Positions 53,749 through 63,424 are shown, counted from the stretch's first letter. The stretch: 64,000 bases of DNA from Nitrospira sp. SG-bin1 (GCA_002083365.1 LVWS01000007.1:1-64000); one strand, 5' to 3'. The notes: a model not told the origin generated them from the sequence alone. Numbers and translations: made by a program.

Positions 53749-54729
53749 CTAACCTTCGTCCTCTTCCATTGCTTGACGAATCAACAATTCACGTAACAAC
53801 GTTTCCAAATCTTGATGCATCAACTGAATATTCGATTCCAGTTGCTGCAACATGGCCTCTCGAATGTGAAGATCGTCGGCATCGTAAATTCCGCCCGGAC
53901 CGAACAACAGCGACTTCCGTTCTTGCTCTCGTCGGGAACCGGGTTTACCAAGACGCCCCTGCTCTTTCCACGTCGTGACCAGCACGTCGCGCAAACTTCG
54001 TCGCTCCAGGTCGCGACTATTCGGCCTTGTCAAGAACCGCCAGATCCGAGGAGGGTAGTATTCTCGTTTCTCTTCGCCTTCCCATATCTGTTGAAGATGA
54101 TTATGCGGATGTCTGAACTCTTGTCTCACTTTAGTGAAGTTCGCCGAGGTTCCGAACAGGACCTCCAAAGCTCCTCCCGCCACGGAAACGATATGCGCGG
54201 TGTCACCCGCGCCGGTCGCCATCCCGATCCCGCCGGTCATGACGTTCACCAAGCCGCCGATCACGACCGATAAGATCGTCTGAGATATGATGCGGGTATT
54301 TTGAACGTCTTTCAGTCGATCTTGCACCTCATCGGCCCGGTGGACCTCGCATTCCAATTCAGCAACCAAGCTCGATACCTCGAGCGTCGCGAGCTGCAGC
54401 CTGTTGATCAGTTTTCGCCTGACTCGTTCCACTTCGTTCACATCCTCGTGAGCGTGCTCCAGAAATGCCAGCCGATGGAGCAACGGAAGCAAATGCATGG
54501 CATCGGCGATGTCTATTGCGACTGGGCTGTAATACTTTGCCGCGTCGCCGTCTTGGATTATCTCGGTAGAGGAAGGAACCGATTCGACTTTGGAGACAGG
54601 CATGTTTTTGAAGGATGTCTCCGATGGAATACACCCGCGATCGAAGGTATATGTGGACTTAGCCGGTTCCAGTGTGGAGACGCAGCCGTTTGCCATCAGA
54701 TACGCCAATAAGAAGACACATTTCCTCAT
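53749..54729 (-). CDS. Lipoprotein of unknown family, copy B
   Basis: The protein has 326 residues from the ATG at 54729. The lipobox is M-A-N-G-C (Cys16). It matches copy A (47897-48943) in V-A-E-L-E-C-E-V-H-R-A, the central Gly/Ala hydrophobic stretch, I-W-R-F-L-T-R, W-K-E-Q-G-R-L-G-K-P-G-S and L-M-H-Q-D-L-E-T-L. The tail is acidic (E-E-D-E-G). Function unknown. Confidence 0.7.
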   Translation of the reverse strand: MRKCVFLLAYLMANGCVSTLEPAKSTYTFDRGCIPSETSFKNMPVSKVESVPSSTEIIQDGDAAKYYSPVAIDIADAMHLLPLLHRLAFLEHAHEDVNEVERVRRKLINRLQLATLEVSSLVAELECEVHRADEVQDRLKDVQNTRIISQTILSVVIGGLVNVMTGGIGMATGAGDTAHIVSVAGGALEVLFGTSANFTKVRQEFRHPHNHLQQIWEGEEKREYYPPRIWRFLTRPNSRDLERRSLRDVLVTTWKEQGRLGKPGSRREQERKSLLFGPGGIYDADDLHIREAMLQQLESNIQLMHQDLETLLRELLIRQAMEEDEG

Positions 54730-55285
54730 AGTCTTAGAACTGTAGCCCCTCAGAATAACCCGACCTCCTCGGAAATCCCCTTGTTGCGATGGCCCCTGCA
54801 TGCTTTCCCTTCCGCAAACAGAGAACGCGACACGAGACGATCTTGCTCGGGTTGATCCGTCGGACCGGAGGTCCCGGTCATCAGACCTATGAGCAAGTCG
54901 ACGGATCGACGACTTCACGCGATTCAGCGGTTATCACATTGAACGGCCGAGAGCCCGCGGCGATCAAAGCCTGGTAGCGCCAGGCGGCGGGTCTGTTCGG
55001 AAGCCGGAACAGCCCCCGTGCCCCCTTGCTTTCGAAATGAAGGATCCTGCCGCCGCTTCGCAGCTCCCGGACTCGCCGTACCGACGAGCTTGGGAGGCAT
55101 TCTGTCCATCTCAGGACAATCTAGATAGGCGAAAGGTCCAGCCTGGTAGGGCGGTGATGAGAAAGGTTTGTCGCCCGGTGTTGGACAGGCGAAGCGCGGG
55201 TTCTAGAGTGCCGCCCCGCAAGGGCGCGGATACCTACTTCGTTGATATGAAGGACATGAAGCAAGGCGTTCAAGATGCGCGTTCA
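54730..55285. other. Intergenic region, 556 bp
   Basis: No gene with a ribosome site was found. A short GCCC/GGGC hairpin lies near 55215-55230. Frames on the plus strand have no family resemblance. Confidence 0.4.
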
Positions 55286-55765
55286 TCAGATGAGTAGGAA
55301 CGCCGCGGTCAGTCGCCCCAGGATAATCAGCCAGGCGGTCGTGAACACCACGGGCATCCACATCGGCGTCAGTTTGGCCCACTTGGTGAGATACGCAGGG
55401 CCTTGGATATGCGGATACAATTTAGTGCTGGCATCTTCCGGGGTTTTCGATTGCGCGAAATTTTCGTACAGAGCACGGAGATGATCGATGTTTTTCAATG
55501 AGGCAATGATGCTGACATAGGCCAAGGCACCGGCCAGCAGACCCGCGACAGGGAGAAGCCAGAGCAAGAGGAGTTGCTCGGCTTCAAACAGTGGATTCTT
55601 CGCCTCTTTCTGAGCGTTGAGCAGGGTCGCGTACGCGCCGAAGAAAAAGGCTTGGGTGATGATTTGCCAGGTGACGCGTTGATTGATCAACTGATCGTGA
55701 TGCTCGATCTGACCGCGGATCAGGCCATAATACTCGGCTTGGCTTTGGTCTCCCGATCTGTCCAT
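55286..55765 (-). CDS. Small integral membrane protein of unknown function
   Basis: The protein has 159 residues. The ATG at 55765 has GGAGGGG upstream; the frame up to 55903 is unsupported. Helices are seen at about 30-50, 65-90 and 135-155, with a charged loop between (L-Y-E-N-F-A-Q-S-K-T). I recall similar proteins annotated as hypothetical membrane proteins. Confidence 0.7.
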   Translation of the reverse strand: MDRSGDQSQAEYYGLIRGQIEHHDQLINQRVTWQIITQAFFFGAYATLLNAQKEAKNPLFEAEQLLLLWLLPVAGLLAGALAYVSIIASLKNIDHLRALYENFAQSKTPEDASTKLYPHIQGPAYLTKWAKLTPMWMPVVFTTAWLIILGRLTAAFLLI

Positions 55766-56089
55766 ACATCGCCCCTCCGGTATATGGTGATCGTGCAATC
55801 CATAGGCCTCTCTGTGGCACCAGACCGGAACGACAGTCCATGTGAAGACCAAAAGTCCAGCCGATGTTGGGATCAAGCCTACTGTGCTCACTACAGGCCT
55901 CAAAAGATCGCTGATATCATCGAAGCTGCATCCCTGGGGCTATAGGCGTCAAGTCCGCACGGTATCGCTCCCCTCCCCATCAAAATCTTATGTAATGAAC
56001 GTCATTACTCGCACGGCTCTTCCGAGAGGCTCGATTCTGATGGCGCACCATTTGCGAGACTTATTTCTTTACAAGAAAGGAGGTTGCTC
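55766..56089. other. Intergenic region between divergent genes, 324 bp
   Basis: It should hold promoters for both flanking membrane-protein genes. No further gene was recognised. Confidence 0.4.
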
Positions 56090-56533
56090 ATGACCAGTAA
56101 AGGTTTCGCTCAGCTGATCGGATGGGTATTTCTCGCCATCGGAATACTCGGGTTTTTCCCTGGTCTCAAGACGACGCCCCCCGTGGGTACCGCGCTCAAT
56201 CTCGCCGTCGACGGTGGATTCGGATACCTGCTCGGATTGTTTCCCGTCAATTGGCTCCATAACTTGGTACATGTGGGTGTCGGTATTGCCGGCATCGCGT
56301 CTGCCAGGAGTATCGGGAGCGCCCAAGCCTTCGCGCGGGGGTTGACCTGGTTATACGGGACGCTGGCTTTGATGGGCCTGTTTCCGGTGCTCAATGTCAC
56401 GTTCGGCTTGATTCCGATATTCGGCCACGATATTTGGCTGCATGCGGGTACTGCCGCCCTGGCGGCTTATTATGGATATGGCCGACGTGCCGAGGTGGTC
56501 GAGACAGGTGAAACCTATCGAAAGGCGGCATAA
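56090..56533 (+). CDS. DUF4383-type membrane protein
   Basis: The protein has 147 residues with AAAGGAGG before the ATG. Four hydrophobic helices, with N-W-L-H-N-L-V-H-V-G-V-G-I and F-G-H-D-I-W-L-H-A. These His-rich motifs are typical of DUF4383. Role unknown. It converges with the related gene 56633-57082. Confidence 0.78.
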   Translation: MTSKGFAQLIGWVFLAIGILGFFPGLKTTPPVGTALNLAVDGGFGYLLGLFPVNWLHNLVHVGVGIAGIASARSIGSAQAFARGLTWLYGTLALMGLFPVLNVTFGLIPIFGHDIWLHAGTAALAAYYGYGRRAEVVETGETYRKAA

Positions 56534-56632
56534 GGGATACCTGGTCTCGGTGTGAGGCAACGGCATCGATAGGCCGTTGCCTCCGAGCCACCGGCTTGAT
56601 CCTATCGATGCGGCCCTGGCATCTCGTGATAT

Positions 56633-57082
56633 TCATTCCGGTCTTTGTACGGCTTCGCGAGAATCAGTCTCTATCACCGCATCCGTCCAATAGTAGCCGT
56701 AATACGTCAACGCCAACGCGGTTGCGATGTGCAGAATCAAGATATCGTGACCGACCGCCGGCCAGAGTCCAAACTGCGTCGGGAACGGCAGGTGCATTTC
56801 GACCAGTACAAGCAGGCTGAATACAACGGCGGCCTTGCGCGAAAATCCGACCGCCATGACTCGATACCGCGAGGCTAGGATGGCCCGGATGCCGAGCAGC
56901 AAGTGGAAGACAAAGTACAGGGCAGAAGCGGAACGAGCGTGCTCCACTGTTCCGATCAAGCCGATAAAGAAATAGATGGCACCGATCAATTCAATGGATC
57001 GGCATGTGCTCATAAAAAAGGAAAGACACCCCACATGCAGTGGGAACCATATTCCATCCACGCGAGGAAGAGGAGCCGGCAT
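56633..57082 (-). CDS. DUF4383-like membrane protein
   Basis: The protein has 149 residues. Four helices are seen; V-F-H-L-L-L-G-I and V-G-H-D-I-L-I-L-H-I-A correspond to the conserved segments of the convergent neighbour. The upstream sequence AAAGGAGGGG supports the start at 57082, though with long spacing; the Met at 57013 is possible. Confidence 0.6.
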   Translation of the reverse strand: MPAPLPRVDGIWFPLHVGCLSFFMSTCRSIELIGAIYFFIGLIGTVEHARSASALYFVFHLLLGIRAILASRYRVMAVGFSRKAAVVFSLLVLVEMHLPFPTQFGLWPAVGHDILILHIATALALTYYGYYWTDAVIETDSREAVQRPE

Positions 57083-57119
57083 GGCTTCCCTTCCCCTCCT
57101 TTCAGCCTATGCTCCTCCA

Positions 57120-57653
57120 CTACTGATTGCGCTGTATAGACTGAGCTGTGGCCAGATGCTTTTGTAAATCAGGTCGGGTCTCTCGTAGGAACCGTTTCAG
57201 TTCAGGATGATCAACCGATTCGACGGTATTTTCCACCAGGTCCACTGATTGTTGGTGCATTTTGATTTGGTACTCGAGGTAGGCCTTGTCGAAGTCCCGC
57301 CCGGACTTCTCGCGAAGCTCCTCCATCGCCTCACGATGGGTATTTTCCAGCGTTCGAGCGAGCGCGGGCTGCTGGGGCTGCACGCCGATCCTGCGCGCCA
57401 GCTGAGTGGCATTCTGCATTTTCAGCTGATGCTCGTTCACCATCTGAGAGGCATAGGCCCGTACCTCCGAAGAAGATGCTCTGTCCCTCGCCAGCTGGCC
57501 GGCATGAATTTCACTGCGGTTCACGGTATTGAGCACGCCGACCACATCCGCATCGGACATGGTCGCACCCGGCATGGCTCTTTGGGCCAAAGAACAGGCG
57601 GAAAAGATCGAACAAGCCGCGATCATGACCATCACAGTCAGACTGAATTTCAT
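57120..57653 (-). CDS. DUF4142 lipoprotein (copy 3)
   Basis: The protein has 177 residues from the ATG at 57653 with AAGGAGG upstream. The lipobox is I-F-S-A-C (Cys20). The DUF4142 domain has N-R-S-E-I-H-A-G-Q-L-A, Y-A-S-Q-M-V-N-E-H and M-E-E-L-R-E-K-S-G. It is closest to copy 4 (58094-58621), with which it is divergent. Confidence 0.82.
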   Translation of the reverse strand: MKFSLTVMVMIAACSIFSACSLAQRAMPGATMSDADVVGVLNTVNRSEIHAGQLARDRASSSEVRAYASQMVNEHQLKMQNATQLARRIGVQPQQPALARTLENTHREAMEELREKSGRDFDKAYLEYQIKMHQQSVDLVENTVESVDHPELKRFLRETRPDLQKHLATAQSIQRNQ

Positions 57654-58093
57654 AGAAACCTCCTTCAAAGCTAGGTGATGACACATCCCAAAAAGGAATA
57701 ATGCAAAAGAGGAGCCTGGCGCGATGGTCGCATTATTTTTGGACATGGCAAGCTGATGATTCATCACATCCTCGGCGGTGAAATGCGGCCGTGGCTCAGC
57801 CACGTCACTAATGAACTGATGAACGGAGCCGACATTCTGTCAGGTTACGGACAAAAGGCGCGACATACGCTTGCCGGATTACCTATCGCGAACCAACTCT
57901 GAATCGCACCGTTTGATAATTTCTTAACATCGCGGCTGATGTACTTGCCTAATCTGGCACATATTCTGCTGAGAGAGATAAGAAAACGGTGGAGTTTAGG
58001 CCTACCGACAAGTTACTGCCCAAGCCCTAGGGACCGGCACATCGGAATGGAACATCCACCTGCCCGCTATTCGAACACCGAAGGAGGTTTTCC
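57654..58093. other. Divergent regulatory gap between DUF4142 copies 3 and 4
   Basis: The 440-bp gap separates two divergent paralogues. It must contain promoters for both. I see no gene and no strong hairpin. Confidence 0.45.
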
Positions 58094-58621
58094 ATGAACG
58101 CATCATTCATAGCCCTCGTCACAATCACGGTCGGCATCCTGGTTTCAAGCTGCACTGTACTGCAAAAGGCGCGTCCCGGATCCACTATGTCGAATGCGGA
58201 GATTCTGGGCTTGCTCGAGACCATCAATCGCAGTGAGATCGACGCGGGACAACTTGCCAAGCAGAAAGCGTCCGGTCAGGAGGTACGTTCGTATGCCACT
58301 CGCATGATAGACGAGCACCAGATGATGATGCGGGACCTCAACCGGCTGGCCGACTTCATGGAGCTACGGCCGCAGAAACCCGCCCTCGCTTTTACGATGG
58401 AAAATGAGCATCAGGATACGATGGAAGAACTCCGCGACAAATCCGGATCGGACTTCGATCAAGCCTACAAGGACTACCAAGTGAAGATGCACCGACAAGC
58501 CGTCGACGTAGTCCAGAATGCAGTCGACTCCGTCAAGAACTTCAACATTAAGCAGCATCTGCGGCAGGCAAGGCCGAACCTGCAAGACCACTTGGCCTCA
58601 GCTCAATCCATCGAACAGTAG
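58094..58621 (+). CDS. DUF4142 lipoprotein (copy 4)
   Basis: The protein has 175 residues with AAGGAGG before the ATG. The lipobox is L-V-S-S-C (Cys17). It shares with copy 3 N-R-S-E-I-D-A-G-Q-L-A, M-E-E-L-R-D-K-S-G-S-D-F-D and H-L-A-S-A-Q-S-I. Outer-membrane-anchored helical protein; role unknown. Confidence 0.82.
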   Translation: MNASFIALVTITVGILVSSCTVLQKARPGSTMSNAEILGLLETINRSEIDAGQLAKQKASGQEVRSYATRMIDEHQMMMRDLNRLADFMELRPQKPALAFTMENEHQDTMEELRDKSGSDFDQAYKDYQVKMHRQAVDVVQNAVDSVKNFNIKQHLRQARPNLQDHLASAQSIEQ

Positions 58622-58706
58622 CGGCTCGGAACAGAAAGGCGGAAGGGGGGAGACGACTCATTGCCCCGACTCAAAGAGATATCAAAGAGATATAAGGGAG
58701 GACACG

Positions 58707-59939
58707 ATGAAAGCTGTCGTCTTTCACGGCGTCGGCGATATTCGGATGGATGAGGTGCCTGAACCGAAGATTCAAGCACCGACCGACGCCATCGTACGCA
58801 TCACAGCCAGCGCCATCTGCGGCACCGACTTGCACATGGTGCGCGGCACCATGCCGGGGATGAAACCGGGAACGATACTCGGCCATGAAGCGGTCGGCGT
58901 CATTCAAGAAGTCGGCAAGGACGTGCGCAATTTGAAAGCGGGCGACCGTGTCGTCGTCCCATCGACGATCGCCTGCGGGTACTGCTCGTATTGTCGAAGC
59001 GGATACCACGCACAGTGCGACAATGCCAACCCGAACGGCCCCTCCGCCGGAACCAGTTTCTTCGGCGGACCCGCACAAACCGGCTCGATCAACGGCCTCC
59101 AGGCCGAGTACGCCCGTATACCGTTCGCGAATGCCGGTCTGGTGAGACTTCCGGATGACCTCGACGACGACCGCGCGATCATGCTGTCCGACATCTTTCC
59201 CACCGGCTACTTCGGCGCCGATATCGCCGAAATCAAGCCGGGCGATACCATCGCCGTGTTCGGCTGCGGACCGGTGGGTCAGTTCACGATCGCCAGCACC
59301 AAGTTGATGGACGCCGGGAGAATCTTCGCAGTCGATTGCATCCCTTCGCGTCTGGACATGGCACGGGAACAAGGCGTGGAGGTGATCGACTTCAACGCCG
59401 ATGACCCGGTAGAGGCGATCAAACGTTTGACCGGCGGGATCGGCGTGGATCGAGCCATCGATGCGGTGGGAGTCGATTCCGTGAGCGCAAAGCAGGGGCC
59501 GGCCGCCAAGCAGGCTGAGCGGATGGCTCAGCAGTTTCGGCAAGAGGTTCAGCGGATCGCGCCCGACGCGAACCCGCAACGAGACAACTGGCACCCAGGT
59601 GACGCCCCTTCACAAGCGATCACCTGGGCCGTGGACGCTCTCGCCAAGGCCGGCACGCTCTCGGTCATCGGGGTATATCCTCCGACCGATCAATTCTTTC
59701 CGTTGGGCGCCGCGATGAACAAGAATCTCTCTCTACACATGGGCAACTGCCATCACAGACGGTATATCCCCATCGTGATTGAATTGGTCCGCAGCGGGAC
59801 TGTCGATCCGGCCGACGTCCTGACACAAGTTGAGCCGTTGAGTGCGGCGTTGGACGCCTATCGGGCCTTTGACAGCCGGCAACCGGGGTGGATCAAGGTG
59901 GAGCTGAAACCGGACGTCTCCATGGCGAAGGCGGCGTAA
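58707..59939 (+). CDS. Zinc-dependent alcohol dehydrogenase (formaldehyde-dehydrogenase-like)
   Basis: The protein has 410 residues; the ATG at 58707 has GGGAGG upstream. Catalytic zinc ligands C38, H60 and E61; structural zinc C90, C93, C96 and C104; NAD loop F-G-C-G-P-V-G near 175. A long insert (about 250-300, K-Q-G-P-A-A-K-Q-A) resembles the glutathione-independent formaldehyde dehydrogenase type. The substrate cannot be fixed. It lies 85 bases after the DUF4142 copy 4. Confidence 0.88.
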   Translation: MKAVVFHGVGDIRMDEVPEPKIQAPTDAIVRITASAICGTDLHMVRGTMPGMKPGTILGHEAVGVIQEVGKDVRNLKAGDRVVVPSTIACGYCSYCRSGYHAQCDNANPNGPSAGTSFFGGPAQTGSINGLQAEYARIPFANAGLVRLPDDLDDDRAIMLSDIFPTGYFGADIAEIKPGDTIAVFGCGPVGQFTIASTKLMDAGRIFAVDCIPSRLDMAREQGVEVIDFNADDPVEAIKRLTGGIGVDRAIDAVGVDSVSAKQGPAAKQAERMAQQFRQEVQRIAPDANPQRDNWHPGDAPSQAITWAVDALAKAGTLSVIGVYPPTDQFFPLGAAMNKNLSLHMGNCHHRRYIPIVIELVRSGTVDPADVLTQVEPLSAALDAYRAFDSRQPGWIKVELKPDVSMAKAA

Positions 59940-60009
59940 GGAACGTCGATGAGTCGTCGGAGAATGCCCTCATGGCGCACCCTGCCTGGTGTTCGGAACC
60001 GGTGACGCC

Positions 60010-60404
60010 GCGGCGCTTGTCTCATTGGCAAATGATGACGCTCCTGTCGGTGTTGTTTCATCACTCCAATGTATGTACGGATTCCGATGTGGCTGGAACG
60101 CCGGCTGCTGTGGATCATCGTGACACCGCGCATGCACGGCATCCATCATTCGATTCATCGGAAAGAGACGGACTCGAACCGGTCGAGCGGTCTCACGCTC
60201 TTGGATTGGGCACACGGCACATTGACACTCGACGTGCCGCAGGAAGCACTCACCATCGGAGTACCGGCCTATCGTTCGGATCGTGACCTCGGTCTGCCGA
60301 CACAATTGTTATTTGTTATTGCCGTTCATTCGCCAACGCCCCTCATGGCGCTACCAAGACGGACGCAGACCGCTGCGCATCGGAAGCCGGCGCGCGACAG
60401 ATGA
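60010..60404 (+). pseudogene. Fatty acid hydroxylase/sterol desaturase remnant with frameshift
   Basis: L-L-S-V-L-F-H-H-S-N-V in one frame is followed, after a 4-base duplication (TGTA) near 60072, by W-L-E-R-R-L-L-W-I-I-V-T-P-R-M-H-G-I-H-H-S in another. The H-G-I-H-H-S and W-A-H-G-T-L motifs fit the C-terminal part of membrane fatty acid hydroxylases. The N-terminal half is missing. No ribosome site precedes the remnant. Confidence 0.65.
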
Positions 60405-60450
60405 TGCCATGGCGTTGACGTGACCGCCCATGCCTTGCGCACGGACGTGG

Positions 60451-61512
60451 TTACTTCCGGGCGTTCGGATCACCGCCGGAACTGTTGTCCTTCTGGCGAT
60501 GGGCCATGTCCAGATTGGAACGGGCGTGGAGCGTCTCGGAGGCATTCGGCCCAAAAACCTTTTCCTGTATGCTCAGCGCATCTTGATAGAGCGGGATGGC
60601 GAGATCCGGCCGATTGTGGGCTTCATACAGGCGCGCCATCGCGTTGAGCGAGATCACGACCAGCGGGTGGTTGCCACCGAAGACCTTTTCACGGATCTCC
60701 TTGGAACGAAGGAAGAGCGGGATGGCAATCGCTAAATTATCGGCATATAAACCGACGGCCAAATGATGGAGACTATCCGCGATGGCGGGATGGTCCGGCG
60801 TCAGAGTTGCTTCGCGAATCGCCCATGCGCGATAGAACAGCGGTCCGGCCAGTGCATGCCCTTGCTGCTGTTCCAAAAGCGCGCTGCCGAGCAAGTCCAA
60901 GGTATCGGCCACATGAAGATCATCGGCTCCTTTGGTCGCCGTGTAAATGGCCAGCGCCCGTCGAAAAGCTGTTTCCGCGCCGGAGAAGTCGTTTTGCTTG
61001 AATCGAGTAGCGCCCAATTTGTTGAGGATCGCCGCCAAGTCTTGATTGAAATCCTTGTCTGCGGTGCGGTCCAATAATCCGACCGCCGATGCGTAGGCCC
61101 TTTCAGCTTCGGACCAGTTCCCGGTAGACCGTGCGTGGTCTCCGTTGGCCTCATGTCCCGACCAACTTATGTCATCGACATCCGCCGCCGAGCGAGCACA
61201 AAAGAAGGGAGACGGGTCTGGCAATTCCCGCTCGCCTTCCGACCCACGCACCTGTCCTTGATTGTCCCCCCAGAAACAAGAGCGTTTTCCTTCGGACGTC
61301 ACCTGCCAGCCGACCGGTGGGACGTTGGTATATGGGTCGCGTCCCAGCAGAGTATCGATGGTGGGAGAAGTCACCATCGGTTGATTTTCTTGAAGCGCCA
61401 CATCGGCAAAAGACATGGACGAAACCGGACCACAGCAAAGCATGACGGCGACGCCGGCATGGCACAGCCTAAGGCCAGCGTGACGCGGTGAGATCGTCCG
61501 TGTACGTACCAT
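60451..61512 (-). CDS. Exported tetratricopeptide repeat protein
   Basis: The protein has 353 residues from the ATG at 61512 (GGGGAA upstream); TTG at 61536 and ATG at 61527 are alternatives. Signal peptide about 1-36. About five TPR-like units lie between 130 and 335, such as W-S-E-A-E-R-A-Y, A-E-T-A-F-R-R-A-L and L-A-I-P-L-Y-Q-D-A-L. The N-terminal third is disordered with three Cys. It probably serves as a periplasmic scaffold. Confidence 0.8.
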   Translation of the reverse strand: MVRTRTISPRHAGLRLCHAGVAVMLCCGPVSSMSFADVALQENQPMVTSPTIDTLLGRDPYTNVPPVGWQVTSEGKRSCFWGDNQGQVRGSEGERELPDPSPFFCARSAADVDDISWSGHEANGDHARSTGNWSEAERAYASAVGLLDRTADKDFNQDLAAILNKLGATRFKQNDFSGAETAFRRALAIYTATKGADDLHVADTLDLLGSALLEQQQGHALAGPLFYRAWAIREATLTPDHPAIADSLHHLAVGLYADNLAIAIPLFLRSKEIREKVFGGNHPLVVISLNAMARLYEAHNRPDLAIPLYQDALSIQEKVFGPNASETLHARSNLDMAHRQKDNSSGGDPNARK

Positions 61513-61715
61513 GATGGAATTCCCCATTGGAGGCAATCACAGGGGGAGGGAGCTTACATATTCCTTAACTGACGACGCACTGTTTATTATACTGGGATCT
61601 TCCCTAGGGTATAGGGAGGACGATTGAGGAGGCGACGAAGAGATAGCCCGAGCTCTTCAGCGAGGAAGTCTATTCGGCAAGTGGATTAAGCGCCATGCCA
61701 GAGCGCCTTTTCACA

Positions 61716-62159
61716 TTACGAATCCTGCGCATGAAGACGTACCCAACGCACGATATCCTGGGTTCCCATGACACCCGATTGCCGAGCTAATTCACGCCCT
61801 TCTCGAAGAACGATCAGGGTCGGGATACTGGCGATCCTAAATCTCGCCGCCAGACTCCGCTCCGCTTCAGAATTGACCTTTCCGAGACGGACATCTGGTT
61901 CCAGGATCTTGGCCGCCTCCTGAAATGACGGGGCCATCACCTGGCATGGCCCGCACCACGAGGCCCAGAAATCCACCGCCAACGGGATGTCGCTGCGCGA
62001 CGCGTGAAGATCGAAACTGCCGGACGTCAATGTAAGGGGTTGGCCTGTAAACAAGGGCGCATGGCATTGCCCGCATTTGGGACGATCATTCACGCGGGCA
62101 ACGGGTACGCGGTTCAGGCTGTGGCAATGGGGACAGGCGACTTGGAGGTGATTTTTCAT
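61716..62159 (-). CDS. trxC: Thioredoxin with N-terminal zinc motif (TrxC-like)
   Basis: The protein has 147 residues from the ATG at 62159. Two C-x2-C pairs (C9/C12, C29/C32) form a likely zinc site, followed by a thioredoxin domain with W-C-G-P-C at 68-72 and the cis-Pro region S-I-P-T-L. This is the layout of E. coli thioredoxin 2. It reduces disulfides and could be the partner of a reductase elsewhere. No good ribosome site is seen. Confidence 0.88.
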   Translation of the reverse strand: MKNHLQVACPHCHSLNRVPVARVNDRPKCGQCHAPLFTGQPLTLTSGSFDLHASRSDIPLAVDFWASWCGPCQVMAPSFQEAAKILEPDVRLGKVNSEAERSLAARFRIASIPTLIVLREGRELARQSGVMGTQDIVRWVRLHAQDS

Positions 62160-62204
62160 TACAGCGGACACATGAAGGTCACGGCGTTCATCGACGATAA
62201 ATCG

Positions 62205-62669
62205 TCAGCGCTCCATGGCCACGAGAAGGCGGCTGATGTGACTGGGCTCTCCCACGTCCACCCTTGTCGGCAGATCGATAAAGTCACCTCGAACGGCTTT
62301 CAACGCGCAGCGCTCGATATTGATTTCCCTGGCGGTACGGAAGCCTAAACGGCGAAAAATGGGCACAGGGGGACACCACCCCTGTATGGCATGTTGCAGC
62401 AGAAACCCCGCGACCATCGCAGGAAGCATGAAAAATCGCCGGTTCACGAGAGCTCCGAGTCCGAGCCCCAAGAGAGAGATCGAAGCGGCATTGGCCTCCA
62501 ACGTTCGTTCCATGTCCCATTCATGCTCCAGCTCTTCCAACCGACGATTGATCGCCTCATGTCCTTGTCCCGAAACAGCGGCGATGTTTTGCTCCGTCTG
62601 TCGGCGGATTCGCTCGTTGATCGCTTCATCAGTATGTTGCTCGACTCGTGTGGTCGTCGATGGGATCAT
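62205..62669 (-). CDS. DUF2892-like membrane protein
   Basis: The protein has 154 residues from the ATG at 62669, with GGTGAGG just upstream. An N-terminal coiled charged region (about 5-55) precedes two hydrophobic helices and H-A-I-Q-G-W-C-P-P-V-P-I-F-R-R-L-G-F-R-T. The tail E-I-N-I-E-R-C-A-L-K-A-V-R-G-D-F is typical of proteins carrying DUF2892. Role unknown. Confidence 0.75.
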   Translation of the reverse strand: MIPSTTTRVEQHTDEAINERIRRQTEQNIAAVSGQGHEAINRRLEELEHEWDMERTLEANAASISLLGLGLGALVNRRFFMLPAMVAGFLLQHAIQGWCPPVPIFRRLGFRTAREINIERCALKAVRGDFIDLPTRVDVGEPSHISRLLVAMER

Positions 62670-62971
62670 AGACCTCACCTTTTATGGTCATAGTGAATGA
62701 TAACGATCCTCTTCATCAGCTCTTAAACAAATCTGCCCGAAGACCAGACTAGGACGTCTTTCTTTTGCCTCTGGTAATTCTGCCTTATTGCGCAGATTGC
62801 GACGACTCTCTCGTACCCTAGACTCCTGGGCCACCCCACGACGACCCGCACGTATGATCGATCACAACACATGAAGAGATTCGGCACCGCTATTGCACGA
62901 TGAAATTTTGATGAATGTGATCGATAGTTGAGCTCCCAAGACATGAACTACATGGGATGAGGAGGTATTCC
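62670..62971. other. Intergenic region, 302 bp
   Basis: Between divergent genes; contains both promoters by position. No gene was recognised. Confidence 0.4.
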
Positions 62972-63328
62972 ATGGCTCGCAAGAAAAACAAACCATCTTC
63001 CATGCCGGACACCGGTGCCGGTCCCAAAGGACGGCGTGTGGATCATTCGATCGACCAGCGAAGCCCGACCGATCAGGCAACCGGCGGGTATGATCCGGAG
63101 GATTATCACGGTTCCGGCCCGATTCTCGTAGGCCATGCTCCGGTGCACGGCGAAGAACCTGGAGCGTCCGGCATCCCGGTCGGCGTGGACCTGGACGAGA
63201 ACCCTGAGGGAAATCCCGGCGACGTTCCCAACACCGAATCGCCGGGCGCGGGCATAAGCCGAAAGGCATTCGGCGACAGGGAGAGACCGGATGAGGCGAT
63301 CAAGCGAGCTTCGAGGAAAGCAACATAA
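62972..63328 (+). CDS. Small basic, Gly/Pro-rich protein
   Basis: The protein has 118 residues, with GGAGG before the ATG at 62972; an upstream start at 62957 is less likely. It opens M-A-R-K-K-N-K-P, like the protein at 5948-6247, and is disordered with acidic middle (P-E-D-Y-H-G, D-L-D-E-N-P-E-G) and basic ends. No family is known to me. Confidence 0.6.
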   Translation: MARKKNKPSSMPDTGAGPKGRRVDHSIDQRSPTDQATGGYDPEDYHGSGPILVGHAPVHGEEPGASGIPVGVDLDENPEGNPGDVPNTESPGAGISRKAFGDRERPDEAIKRASRKAT

Positions 63329-63424
63329 GAACACCTCATCCGAACACCTCTTCGGGAAAACACGGCGACGCAATGTTCCATCCCTGATTTGAACTACCGT
63401 CCTGCGCTATCCGCCATTACCGTC

